Made by a program: the position numbers and the translations under genes
Shown: positions 31,501 to 40,252 of the stretch, piece by piece
Position numbering within the stretch: position 1 is the first letter of the stretch
Layout of the letters: each line of letters opens with the position of its first letter
Origin: an uncultured bacterium
GTDB taxonomy: Bacteria; Verrucomicrobiota; Lentisphaeria; Oligosphaerales; Oligosphaeraceae
NCBI GenBank assembly: GCA_902776645.1
Contig: CACYQT010000008.1
Coordinates: 1 to 64,000, forward strand
DNA: 64,000 nucleotides
Reading direction: 5' to 3'
The notes under the pieces: generated by a model
What the model was told of the DNA's origin: nothing
Databases searched by the model: none
What the model saw: only the letters and a program-made list of their open reading frames with translations

Positions 31501-32772
31501 ATGATTTTCCCACAACCATTAACCGCAGAACAACGCCAAACCTCCCAGCTGAACTACAACCGCTACTGCCTGGTCAACGGCGCATCCTACATGTGCCTCG
31601 GCGAAACGGTCGTCGTGCTCTTCGCGACCAAGCTTGAAGCCTCCAACACCGTCATCGCCGTCATCGGCGCCATGCTCTTTCTGGGCTTTCTCATGCTTCC
31701 GCTCGGCGTCCTGCGCACACGGCAGGTCGGCGCCGCGCAGACGCAGGCGGACTTCTGGGTCTGCCGCAACTGCGCCGCCGTGATGGTCGCATCCAGCGCG
31801 CTCATCGCGCCTTACAGCAAGCATCTCGCCGTCGCATGGCTTCTGTTCAACTGCTTTCTCTTCTACGGCTGCCGCGCGGCCGGACTCGTCATGGCGCAAC
31901 CGCTCATCGGCGACATCACGACCAATGACGACCGCGCGAAACTGCTCGGCGAATCCAACGCGCATTTCTACGTGGCCGCCGTCTGCTCATTGGTGACCGT
32001 CAGCGTCATCCTGCATTGGAACGACAGCATCGGCGTGCTTTCCTGCATCATTCTCGCGGGAGCCGCCATGGGCGTCACGTCGTCGCTTTTCATCCGCCGG
32101 ATCCACGAGACCGCGTCGTTGCGCGAATCCGCGCGGCAGCCGCAGCTGCCGCTGCTCCGTCTCGCCATCCACGACTCATGCATCCTGAAACAAATATGGG
32201 GCGGCATCGCCCTCAATCTCGGCAGCATCATGCTCGCCGCCATGTCCGTCGCCACGTTGAAGCGCGGCTACCATGTCTCGGATACGCACGCCATCATCTT
32301 CTCCACCGTCCAGTTCGCCGCCGCCATCGTCGGTTCCAAGCTGACCGCCCCCGTCGCCCAACGCTTCGGCGCAAAAAGTCTGATGATTTTCGCCTACCTG
32401 TTCGTCTTTCCCGTCTGTCTCTTCTGGCTCGCCATGCCGCAGACGTTCGCCGCGCCGTGGCTCAAGATCTTCCTGTTCGTCCCGTTCTTCCTGATTGGCG
32501 CCTACGCGGCTCTGAGCAATTCCGCCATCGTCTTTTATTTCCTCCAGACGGTTCCCAAGGAGCATCAAGTCATCGGAAGCATGTTCATCCATGTCACAAC
32601 CGGCGTCTCCGCAAGCCTTATCGGCATGCTCGCGTCAGGCGCCATCATCCGCGTCTGCGAACATTTCTACGGCGACGGCGTCGCCGTGTTCAAAGCCTAT
32701 TTCGCCGCAACATTCGTTTTCCTGCTTTTTGGACTGATACCCATGTTCCGTCTCGACAGACCACGAAATTGA
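31501..32772 (+). CDS. MFS transporter
   Basis: A 423-residue inner-membrane protein with about 12 hydrophobic segments, a charged central loop ('HETASLRESARQ') and 'QRFGAKSLM' after TM8, as in major facilitator proteins. The substrate is unknown. It might be a biotin-related or sugar-related carrier by position (163 nt after bioWF; 24 nt before an MBL-fold hydrolase), but nothing in the sequence decides this. No clear RBS precedes ATG 31501. Confidence 0.8.
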   Translation: MIFPQPLTAEQRQTSQLNYNRYCLVNGASYMCLGETVVVLFATKLEASNTVIAVIGAMLFLGFLMLPLGVLRTRQVGAAQTQADFWVCRNCAAVMVASSALIAPYSKHLAVAWLLFNCFLFYGCRAAGLVMAQPLIGDITTNDDRAKLLGESNAHFYVAAVCSLVTVSVILHWNDSIGVLSCIILAGAAMGVTSSLFIRRIHETASLRESARQPQLPLLRLAIHDSCILKQIWGGIALNLGSIMLAAMSVATLKRGYHVSDTHAIIFSTVQFAAAIVGSKLTAPVAQRFGAKSLMIFAYLFVFPVCLFWLAMPQTFAAPWLKIFLFVPFFLIGAYAALSNSAIVFYFLQTVPKEHQVIGSMFIHVTTGVSASLIGMLASGAIIRVCEHFYGDGVAVFKAYFAATFVFLLFGLIPMFRLDRPRN

Positions 32773-32796
32773 CATCCCAAACCACAAGGAGCAACA

Positions 32797-33711
32797 ATGG
32801 AAAGACGTGATTTCTTCAAGAAAATGGGCCTCTTCGCCGCCATGTTCGGCATCGGGGGGAAACTCAAGGCGCAGGATGCCCAACCTGCTGAAAAGAAAGC
32901 TGATGAAGCCCCTAAAAAGACCGACACGAAACTCATCTTCCTCGGAACCGCCCACGGCGCCGTCACGCCGACGCGATTCCATTCCGCCACGCTGCTTCAA
33001 GTCGGCGGCAAGAACTATCTGATCGACGCAGGCGACGCCGTCAGCGGACAGCTTACGAAAAACGGTTTCTTCCTCCCCGACCTTAATACCATTTTCATCA
33101 CCCACCCGCATCTGGACCATTTCGGCGGCCTTTTCATGCTGATTCAACAATGGCTCTTCCACAAGCAAATCTATCCCAGACGCGTCAAGGAAGGCGCCCA
33201 TCTGGACATTTATCTCGGCGGGCAGGATTTCGTCGACACGATGAAGGGCGTCCGCAAAGGCTACTACCGTTCGGAAAACTATCCGGCCATCACGAAGCTC
33301 CACGCCTTCCAGCCGGGCGAAATCTACAATGACGGCAACATCAAAGTCACCGCCTACGGCAACGACCACATGGGCCGCCGCAAGACAGACAATTCGCAGA
33401 TAGCGTCATCCTTCCTCTTCGAATGCGCCAACGGCAAGAAGATCTTCTTCTCCGGCGACTTGAGCAAAGAATACGACCTGCCGCTGGAAGGCATCAAAGG
33501 CGGCGTCGATCTGCTTGTCAGCGAACTGGTCCATTATCCGTTGCCAAAAGCCATCGAACGGCTTAAAGACCAGCCCATCAATAAGATATGCTTCCAGCAC
33601 TACGGTGACGCATGGGAACGCGCCGGCTGGCAGAAACGTTTCGCGGATTTCTCCAAACAACTCACCAGCCCCGCGGAAATCGTCCACGACAACGACGTGA
33701 GATTTGTTTAG
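32797..33711 (+). CDS. Tat-exported MBL-fold metallohydrolase
   Basis: A 304-residue protein with an N-terminal twin-arginine signal ('MERRDFFKKMGLFAAMFGIGG') and a charged linker (about residues 28-45). The metallo-beta-lactamase motif HxHxDH is 'THPHLDHFGG' (about 106-115). Later ligands are 'GNDHMG', 'FSGDLS' and 'FQHYGD'. The fold is close to ribonuclease Z/phosphodiesterase-like MBL enzymes; the substrate is unknown. RBS AAGGAG. It lies 24 nt after the MFS gene and ends in a CTAG array shared with the convergent neighbour. Confidence 0.88.
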   Translation: MERRDFFKKMGLFAAMFGIGGKLKAQDAQPAEKKADEAPKKTDTKLIFLGTAHGAVTPTRFHSATLLQVGGKNYLIDAGDAVSGQLTKNGFFLPDLNTIFITHPHLDHFGGLFMLIQQWLFHKQIYPRRVKEGAHLDIYLGGQDFVDTMKGVRKGYYRSENYPAITKLHAFQPGEIYNDGNIKVTAYGNDHMGRRKTDNSQIASSFLFECANGKKIFFSGDLSKEYDLPLEGIKGGVDLLVSELVHYPLPKAIERLKDQPINKICFQHYGDAWERAGWQKRFADFSKQLTSPAEIVHDNDVRFV

Positions 33712-33714
33712 TAT

Positions 33715-33768
33715 CTAGCATTCTAGTATTCTAGGCTTCTAGGTTTCTAGCAGTCTAGAATACTAGAA
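33715..33768. repeat. Seven-copy 8-bp CTAG array between convergent genes
   Basis: CTAG occurs at 33715, 33723, 33731, 33739, 33747, 33755 and 33763, a strict 8-bp period, mostly as TTCTAGNN. The array fills the gap between the MBL gene stop (33711) and the stop of the convergent phosphatase gene (33771). Confidence 0.9.
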
Positions 33769-33770
33769 AA

Positions 33771-34616
33771 CTATTTCCACGCAAAATCCATGAAGATCGG
33801 CGAATGGTCGGACGCGTCCAACGCGTCCTGATCCAACACGACCACAAACCGTTTCGCGTCGATCTGGTCGCCGCGAACCATGATGTGATCAATGGAAGTT
33901 TTAGGAATATCGTCTTTTGCGCGACGGTTTCCATGGAATTTTCCGTCTTCGCCCTTCACGGGATTGCCGTGGTGCGAACTGGCCTGCGTCACGTCGGTCG
34001 TCATTTCCACCGCGGAACGGAAACCGTTGGCTTTCAAGAGGTTCATCGGCTGAGAGACCAGCCAGCAGTTGTAGTCGCCACCGATCACGACTGGCGCGTT
34101 GTCGTATTTTTTCTGCAGCGCCGTCAGCAGATCATTCGTCTCCTTCGCGTTGATCGTGCGGATGTAGTTGTTTTCAGGGCCGCCCTTCCACCAGAAATGC
34201 GTGGAGGCGGCGATGATCTTCTTGCCGGTCGCCTTTTCCTGCAGCAACACCCACGTGATGCCTTTGGAACGGTCCAGACTCGTATGGAACAGATGCAGGC
34301 CGTGGTCAAGCATCGTCCAGTTGGCCTTCTTGAACATGACCGGAACATGGCACGGGAACTTCCCCAACGGCGCCATGACCGTCTCATACTCCTCCGTGCT
34401 CTCCGTGAACAGCCGCGACTTGTGCCAGTCCGGATGGACCTCCTGCAGCAAGATGATGTCCGGCGAATAGCGTTTCACGACGTCGATGATCGGCTGCTCC
34501 CGCTCCGCGGGAACTTTCTGCGCATTCCCCCAGATGTTCCACGACATCATCCGAATCGTCGCGTCTTCACCCAATAGCAACAATGGCAGGCACAGCAGCA
34601 AAAGCATTTTCTTCAT
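33771..34616 (-). CDS. Secreted endonuclease/exonuclease/phosphatase-family protein
   Basis: A 281-residue exported protein: signal 'KKMLLLLCLPLLLLG', then the EEP fold with 'MMSWNIWG' (metal-binding Asn), 'DIILLQEVH' (catalytic Glu), 'VVIGGDYNCWL' (D-x-N) and 'DHSPIFMDF' at the end (D-H). The family hydrolyses phosphodiesters or phosphomonoesters (DNases, sphingomyelinases, inositol phosphatases). ATG 34616 is preferred over 34622 because AGAGGA is then correctly spaced. Confidence 0.88.
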   Translation of the reverse strand: MKKMLLLLCLPLLLLGEDATIRMMSWNIWGNAQKVPAEREQPIIDVVKRYSPDIILLQEVHPDWHKSRLFTESTEEYETVMAPLGKFPCHVPVMFKKANWTMLDHGLHLFHTSLDRSKGITWVLLQEKATGKKIIAASTHFWWKGGPENNYIRTINAKETNDLLTALQKKYDNAPVVIGGDYNCWLVSQPMNLLKANGFRSAVEMTTDVTQASSHHGNPVKGEDGKFHGNRRAKDDIPKTSIDHIMVRGDQIDAKRFVVVLDQDALDASDHSPIFMDFAWK

Positions 34617-34700
34617 GATCATTCCTCTTATTTTGTTTGATTGGAAAAATTCATCATAACATAACGCACTTTCCGTTCAACGCAATCAAATCCGGCTTGT

Positions 34701-34733
34701 CTTGTTGCAAGCTGGAACAAGATGTGTTAGATT
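34701..34733 (+). promoter_or_regulatory. Candidate promoter and overlapping operator of the rhamnosidase gene
   Basis: TTGCAA (34705-34710), 17 nt, TAGATT (34728-34733) form a plausible promoter 43 nt before ATG 34776. The inverted repeat CTTGTT-N9-AACAAG (34701-34706 with 34716-34721) covers the -35 element and would suit a repressor. Confidence 0.45.
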
Positions 34734-34775
34734 ACTGCATTCCATTCATTTCACACCATCATACGAGCAACAACC

Positions 34776-37700
34776 ATGCATAAGAAATCCATCCTTCTGA
34801 CCGCCTCCGTCCTCTGCGCAACCGCCCTCTTCGCCGATCTGAAAGTCGAAAAGCTCCGTTGCGAATATCTTGCGAATCCCATGGCCGTCCACGAAACGGC
34901 GCCACGCCTGTCATGGACGCTTTCCTCCAACGACTTAGGGGCCAAACAGACCGCCTATCGCATTCTCGTCGCCTCCACGGCGGAGAAGCTCGCCGCCAAT
35001 CAAGGCGACGTATGGGACTCCGGCAAAGTCGTTTCCGAAGAGAACGCCTTGATTCCGTATGCAGGGCCTGCCCTGCCCGCCAAACAAGACTGCCATTGGA
35101 AAGTGCAAGTATGGGACCGCGCGCAGGAAACGCCTTCCGCCTGGAGCGCCCCCGCCTATTGGCGCATGGGATTGCTGCAACCGGAGGATTGGAACGGCGC
35201 GCAGTGGATCGTCATGCCGAACAGCGCCGCCGGCTTCAAAACCAACCACAACGGCTTCCACAGCGCCTTCGTCCCCACGGCCGACACGGTCCAATGGGTC
35301 CAGATCGACCTTGAAAAGCCAACGCCCATCGACACCATAAAGCTTTATCCGACATGCCCCTACGATTACGAGCCCAAGACGCCCGGCTTCCTCTTCCCTG
35401 TCCGCTACCGCCTCGAAACCGCCAACAACGCGGACTTCTCGGACGCCGTCATGCTCGCCGACATGCAGGCGGAAGACGCGCCGAATCCGAAGACCAATCC
35501 TGCCGTCCACACGTTTGAGCGGAAAACTGGCCGTTATGTCCGTCTGACCGTCACGAAAGTCAACCGCAGCCGCGACGGCTTCGGCTACACGCTGGCCGAA
35601 ATGGAAATCTTCAACGGGAAGGAAAACATCGCGCGGAACAAGCCTGTCACTGCTTCCGGCGTCATCACCAGCGGCGGCTGGGGCTATGCGCGGCTGGTGG
35701 ACGGCCGGTTGATTTCCGAACGCGGCAATGAAGGCGCGCCACGCACCGCCTCCCGCTTCCGCAAGGAGTTCAAACTGGAGAAGAAGCCTGGCCGCGCCAT
35801 GGTGGCCGTCACCGGCCTCGGCACATATGAACTGTTCATCAACGGACAGCGCGTCGGCGACGCGTACATGGCCCCCGAATGGACGGCCTACCCGAAGCGG
35901 ATTTTCTACCAAGTCTATGATGTCACGTCACTTCTGCAGGAAGGCGACAATGCCGTCGCGGCGGAAGTCGCCTCCGGCTGGTGGGACAGCCCGATGTTCG
36001 CAGGCCGCCGCGTTCCAGGCTGCGAATACTGCCTGAAGGCATTCATCGACATTGCCGACGGCCCGAAAATCATCACGGATGGCAGTTGGCTTGCGAACAA
36101 CAACGGCCCTGTCCGCCGTGCGGAAATCTACTACGGTCTCGACTACGACGGCACACGCGAACAGCCCAATTGGAACAACGTCGGTTTCGATGCCGCCAAC
36201 TGGTCTCCCGCCGCCGTCATCGCCGCTCCGAAAGGCTCCGAAAACGCCCTGCTTCTCGGCCAGACGGATGAACCGATTGTTTGTGAGCAAGTCTTGAAAC
36301 CCAAAACACTTACGAATCCCAAGGAAGGCGTCTGGGTCTTTGACATGGCGCAGAACATGGTCGGCCTTTGCGAATTGACGGCAGACGCCCCGCGCGGCAC
36401 CGCCATCCGCGTCGCCTTCGGCGAAATGCTGAATCCGGACGGCACCGTCTATCGCGCCAATCTCCGCGGCGCGCAGGAGCTTTGGAACGTCGTCTGGCCC
36501 GGCGGGAAACGCACGCTGTCGCCGCGCCATACCTATTATGGATATCGCTATGTGGAAATCAGCGGGCTGACCACGCCGCCGTCGTTCGACGACTTCCGCG
36601 GCCTCGTCATGTTCTCCTCCGCCTCCCCCGTCAGCACCATCGCCTCTTCCAACGAATTGATGCAGCGTATCTTGCATTGCATTCAATGGAACCAGCGCGG
36701 CAACATGTTCAGCACGGGAACGGACTGTCCGCAACGCGACGAACGCATGGGATGGACGGCCGACATGTTCTCCTTCTCGCAGACCGCCATCTTCAACCGC
36801 GACATGGCCGCCTTCATCACGAAATTCGAACAGGACATCGTCGATGAACAGAAGGCGAACGGCCAGTTCCCGGACATCGCGCCCGGCGTCAACCATGACA
36901 CCAACTTTTTCGGCGCCCCCGGCTGGGCGGACACAGGCGTCCATCTGCCGTGGCGTCTCTATCAGAACTACGCTGACAAACGCATCTTGCAACGCTCCTA
37001 TCCCGCCGCCAAACGGTGGATTGATTTCGTCCACAAAGAATGCACGGATGGCTTGATTTGGACGAAGCACCGCGAACACGACTACGGCGAATGGCTCAAC
37101 GGCGACACGCTCGTCCTCAACGGCTATCCGCGCGGCCACTGCCAGATGCCCAACGAACAGTTCGCCACGGCGATTTTCGCCTACACGACGCAGATTCTCG
37201 CCGAAACGGCAAAAGTTCTTGGATACAAAGAAGACGCAAAATACTATGGCGATTTGTTCGAGCAGATCCGCAAAGCCTTCCAGGGCAAATACATGAATCC
37301 GGACGGCACGTTCAAGCATGAGACGCAGGCCAGCTACGCCCTCGCCCTCGATTTCGGCATCGCCTATGAATCACAGAAAGAAAAAATCTTCGAACGCATG
37401 CTCGCCTGCATAAAGGGCTATAAAGACCATCTTTCCACAGGCTTCCACGCCACCCACCGCATGATGATCCAGCTGTCCGACAACGGGCACCACGACATCG
37501 CCAACAACCTCCTCAACCTCCGCACCGTCCCGTCGTGGGGCTACATGATCGACAATGGCGCGACGACGCTGTGGGAACGGTGGGACGGCTACGTCGCGGG
37601 CCGCGGCTTCCAGAATCCGGGCATGAACTCCTTCAACCACTGGGCCTTCGGCTCCGTCGGCGAATGGATCTGGCGGACGCTCGTCGGCTTGAATCCGGAC

Positions 37701-38033
37701 GATGCCGCGCCTGGCTTCAAACATGTCGTCATCCGTCCGCGCCCAGACTCCAGAACCGCCCAGATCAGAGGCACATACGATTCCATCCGCGGCGTCTTCG
37801 ACATCGAGTCCAACTACAACGTTGCCGACAAACGCTACACGTTGGTCGTCGTCATCCCGCCATCCGCCACGGCGACGGCGTACGTCCCCTGCACGGACGC
37901 CGCCTCCCTGCGCGAAGGCAACAAGCCAGTCGCGGAGAATCCGCATATCCGCGTCATCCGCACCGAAAAGGACGCCGTCGTTTTGGAACTCGAATCCGGC
38001 CGCTACAGTTTCATTTCGGCGTTCGCGAAATAA
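34776..38033 (+). CDS. Secreted alpha-L-rhamnosidase (GH78) with inserted discoidin-like module
   Basis: A 1085-residue exported protein with signal peptide to about residue 20. It has an Ig-like N-domain (about 25-125), then an F5/8-type C-like insert (about 150-300: 'WVQIDLEKPTPIDTIKLYP', 'GRYVRLTVTKV', 'LAEMEIFNG'). Next are the GH78 N-domain ('GLGTYELFINGQRVGD'), a beta-domain ('WVFDMAQNMVG'), the (alpha/alpha)6 catalytic domain with the family hallmark 'GTDCPQRDERMGWTAD' (about 648-663), and a C-terminal beta-domain ('FKHVVIRPRP'). It releases L-rhamnose from pectin, flavonoid or bacterial glycans. The DeoR-controlled sugar operon follows after the composite repeat. Confidence 0.95.
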   Translation: MHKKSILLTASVLCATALFADLKVEKLRCEYLANPMAVHETAPRLSWTLSSNDLGAKQTAYRILVASTAEKLAANQGDVWDSGKVVSEENALIPYAGPALPAKQDCHWKVQVWDRAQETPSAWSAPAYWRMGLLQPEDWNGAQWIVMPNSAAGFKTNHNGFHSAFVPTADTVQWVQIDLEKPTPIDTIKLYPTCPYDYEPKTPGFLFPVRYRLETANNADFSDAVMLADMQAEDAPNPKTNPAVHTFERKTGRYVRLTVTKVNRSRDGFGYTLAEMEIFNGKENIARNKPVTASGVITSGGWGYARLVDGRLISERGNEGAPRTASRFRKEFKLEKKPGRAMVAVTGLGTYELFINGQRVGDAYMAPEWTAYPKRIFYQVYDVTSLLQEGDNAVAAEVASGWWDSPMFAGRRVPGCEYCLKAFIDIADGPKIITDGSWLANNNGPVRRAEIYYGLDYDGTREQPNWNNVGFDAANWSPAAVIAAPKGSENALLLGQTDEPIVCEQVLKPKTLTNPKEGVWVFDMAQNMVGLCELTADAPRGTAIRVAFGEMLNPDGTVYRANLRGAQELWNVVWPGGKRTLSPRHTYYGYRYVEISGLTTPPSFDDFRGLVMFSSASPVSTIASSNELMQRILHCIQWNQRGNMFSTGTDCPQRDERMGWTADMFSFSQTAIFNRDMAAFITKFEQDIVDEQKANGQFPDIAPGVNHDTNFFGAPGWADTGVHLPWRLYQNYADKRILQRSYPAAKRWIDFVHKECTDGLIWTKHREHDYGEWLNGDTLVLNGYPRGHCQMPNEQFATAIFAYTTQILAETAKVLGYKEDAKYYGDLFEQIRKAFQGKYMNPDGTFKHETQASYALALDFGIAYESQKEKIFERMLACIKGYKDHLSTGFHATHRMMIQLSDNGHHDIANNLLNLRTVPSWGYMIDNGATTLWERWDGYVAGRGFQNPGMNSFNHWAFGSVGEWIWRTLVGLNPDDAAPGFKHVVIRPRPDSRTAQIRGTYDSIRGVFDIESNYNVADKRYTLVVVIPPSATATAYVPCTDAASLREGNKPVAENPHIRVIRTEKDAVVLELESGRYSFISAFAK

Positions 38034-38056
38034 CAGCCTTCCACGAAGCGGACAAG

Positions 38057-38345
38057 CCGCAACCAAATGATTGAGATGGAACCACGAAAGGCACGAAAGG
38101 CACGAAAATTCAACATCTTAGAGTCCACAGAACACACGGAATAGACAGAAATGCCTCGCCGCCGTCGCCATGCCTGTGAAAAGCGTCTGTATTTGCTTTC
38201 AGCTTTCAGCTTTCAGCTTTTAGCCCCGCGAAAGCGGCAGGGCTCCGGCGGCTCGGCGGTTGTCGTCGCTTCGCGAGGTGCGAAAAACATCATGCGGAAG
38301 CTCGCAGTCGCAGAGAAAATCTTTGCGAAAACAAGAAAATGAACG
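38057..38345. repeat. Composite dispersed intergenic repeat, copy B
   Basis: It fills the 348-bp gap between the rhamnosidase and the convergent DeoR gene. It has the same module order as copy A (13045-13305), with four heptamers GCTTTCA/GCTTTTA at 38195-38222, a GC-rich element with nearly identical core (CTCCGGCGGCTCGGCGG...) and CGCTTCGCGAG end. The left arm carries one extra A (GCGAAAGCG). Short frames through it are not genes. Confidence 0.85.
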
Positions 38346-38381
38346 ATAGTAGCACGAAGCGGGCAGTTGCGCGCCGTCCTG

Positions 38382-39128
38382 TCAGACGGCGCCTGATTTT
38401 TCACCTTCGGTAATGATTTCGTCGAATTGGTTTTTCTGCGCGAAACGAAACAATCCGTTCCGCTCGAACTTGCTGCCGTCCACGAGAAGATATTTCTGCT
38501 CGGAAATGCGAAGGACCTTTCCCAATAGCGTCGAATGGTTCTCATGGTTCGTCGAGACGCCTGCGCTGCTGACGCCAAATGCCGAGATGAACGCCTTGGT
38601 AATCGACAGACGCTCCAGTTCTCGAATCGCGGATTCGCCCAGAAACGCATTCAGTTGGAAATCGTAGTAGCCTCCAAGGGAGATCAACACGTATTGTGGT
38701 GGATACTTCCGAAAGTTCTGAATGGCCGTCACGGAATTCGTCACAATCGTAAGACTCGAAAACGACGACGAAAGGAGCTTGTCCGCCAAATAGGAGACCG
38801 TCGTGGACGAATCCAGAAAGACGATGTCGCCATCCATGATGCGCGTCAATGCCGTCGCGGCGATGGCGCGCTTCGGCTCGCAATTGCGGTCTATCCGTTC
38901 CAGATATGGCGACGACGTGAAATGGTCGCGGCTGTCCATCTGCCCTGTCCGTTCCTCCAGCGCGACGCCGCCGCTGACACGGCGCACGATGTCTTTCGAG
39001 ACGAGCGCCGCGATGTCACGGTAAATCGTCGCCGGAGACACGTTGAAATGCTCCCGCAGTTCGTCAATCGAGCAGTATTTCCGCCCTTTGAGATAGTCCG
39101 TAATCGCAAATGTCCGTAAGCTTCTCAT
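38382..39128 (-). CDS. DeoR-family transcriptional regulator
   Basis: A 248-residue protein with N-terminal DeoR helix-turn-helix (about residues 6-57: 'LREHFNVSPATIYRDIAAL' with the recognition helix, then 'RRVSGGVAL') and a DeoRC sugar-phosphate sensor domain (about 75-235: 'DGDIVFLDSSTTVSYLA', 'LTIVTNS', 'FISAFGVSSAGVST', 'LLVDGSKFERNG'). DeoR proteins usually repress sugar operons and are released by a phosphorylated sugar. It is divergent from the PfkB-led operon and probably controls it and itself through the shared intergenic region. Confidence 0.95.
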   Translation of the reverse strand: MRSLRTFAITDYLKGRKYCSIDELREHFNVSPATIYRDIAALVSKDIVRRVSGGVALEERTGQMDSRDHFTSSPYLERIDRNCEPKRAIAATALTRIMDGDIVFLDSSTTVSYLADKLLSSSFSSLTIVTNSVTAIQNFRKYPPQYVLISLGGYYDFQLNAFLGESAIRELERLSITKAFISAFGVSSAGVSTNHENHSTLLGKVLRISEQKYLLVDGSKFERNGLFRFAQKNQFDEIITEGEKSGAV

Positions 39129-39138
39129 ATCCTTGCCA

Positions 39139-39236
39139 GCAATGCTTCTATGGTTTATGATAAATTCTCAATTTTTCTCAAAAATAGTTCAAATTTTCTC
39201 AAATTCAAGCATTGCCACTATGGCTTTATCAATTAA
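39139..39236. promoter_or_regulatory. Candidate DeoR operator region
   Basis: Two long direct repeats of the form GCA-TGC--CTATGG-TT-AT-A occur at 39139-39162 and 39209-39232 (70 bp apart). Between them lie three TTCTCA elements (39165, 39175, 39196) spaced 10 and 21 bp, that is, on one face of the helix. This is the expected architecture for a multimeric DeoR repressor between its own gene and its target operon. Confidence 0.55.
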
Positions 39237-39284
39237 AGTATAGTCGTGAATACGTTAGATGCGTCATTTTCAGGAGCCACATTC

Positions 39285-40193
39285 ATGTCTTCAAACGCCA
39301 TAGATTACGTCGGAATCGGATTTTGCAGCAACGACTACCTGTCGGTGCTGCCCCACATCCCGTATGACAGCAAAGTCCAGATGGTGGAGCATCTCGTCCA
39401 AGGCGGCGGCCCGGCGGCGACGGCGACCGTCGCCGCGGCACGTCTCGGCCTCTCCGCCGCGTTCATCAGCACGGTCGGCGACGACGACGCGGGAAAGCGC
39501 ATTCTGACGGATTTTGAGGCGGAGCATGTTTCGACGCAGGCGATGATCGTCCGCAAAGGCTTTGTCTCCCCCATCGCATACTGCTGGATCGAGCAGTCCA
39601 CCGGCAAACGATGCGTCGCATGGACGCGCGGCAATTTGGCCGAACTGGATCCCGCCACGGAAGTCGATTTCGATCTGATCGGCAAGGCGAAAATGCTCCA
39701 TCTGGACGGCCATCAGACAGCCGCCGCCTTGGCTGCGGCGGACGTAGCCCGCAAACATGGCGTTCTCGTGAATTTTGACGCGGGAACGATCCGGCCGGGC
39801 GTCGAACAGCTTGTCCGCAAGGCGGACATTCTCATCACGTCGGAGGAATTCGCGCGGCGTTTCACGGAAACCGACGACCTTTCACAAGCCATTTTCAAGC
39901 TTGCGGAAACGGGCGCGCGTGTCTGCGGCATCACGATGGGCGAACAAGGCTCGATGGTTCTGGACAACGGAAAAATCCTGCGTTGCCCCGCCTTCACCAT
40001 CAAGCCAGTCGACACGACTGGCGCGGGCGACGTCTATCACACGGCGTTCGGCGTCCGCTATTTGGAAACGCATGATCTGATGGAATGCATGCGGTTCGCC
40101 TCCGCCGTTTCCGCGTTGAAATGCCTGAAGCTCGGAGGACGCACAGGCATTCCTACCCGTGCGCAGGTGGATGAATTCCTCCGCAGCCACTGA
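39285..40193 (+). CDS. PfkB-family sugar kinase (YihV/ribokinase-like)
   Basis: A 302-residue cytosolic kinase: 'GGGPAATATVAAARLG' (about residues 42-57), 'VGDDDAGKRIL', and the catalytic 'DTTGAGDVYHTAFG' (Asp base about 252) followed by 'ASAVSALKCLKLGGRTGIP'. These segments resemble remembered E. coli YihV (6-deoxy-6-sulfofructose kinase) more than classical ribokinase or IolC, but substrate cannot be settled by eye. ATG 39285 with CAGGAG upstream is preferred over GTG 39246. It is first gene of the operon under the divergent DeoR. Confidence 0.85.
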   Translation: MSSNAIDYVGIGFCSNDYLSVLPHIPYDSKVQMVEHLVQGGGPAATATVAAARLGLSAAFISTVGDDDAGKRILTDFEAEHVSTQAMIVRKGFVSPIAYCWIEQSTGKRCVAWTRGNLAELDPATEVDFDLIGKAKMLHLDGHQTAAALAAADVARKHGVLVNFDAGTIRPGVEQLVRKADILITSEEFARRFTETDDLSQAIFKLAETGARVCGITMGEQGSMVLDNGKILRCPAFTIKPVDTTGAGDVYHTAFGVRYLETHDLMECMRFASAVSALKCLKLGGRTGIPTRAQVDEFLRSH

Positions 40194-40252
40194 CCTTTTC
40201 GAAAAACACAAGATTTTACCTTTAAAAACGATAAAAACTCCAGGAGAACATC

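Noticed and set aside
33709-33770. CRISPR array
   Set aside because: The CTAG arrays have a period of 8-9 bp with no spacers, far too short for CRISPR repeats. No cas genes are present in the window.
38213-38650. 145-codon minus-strand frame overlapping the composite repeat and the DeoR gene
   Set aside because: It is antisense-frame sequence of the DeoR gene plus repeat DNA. The DeoR frame is clearly the coding one.
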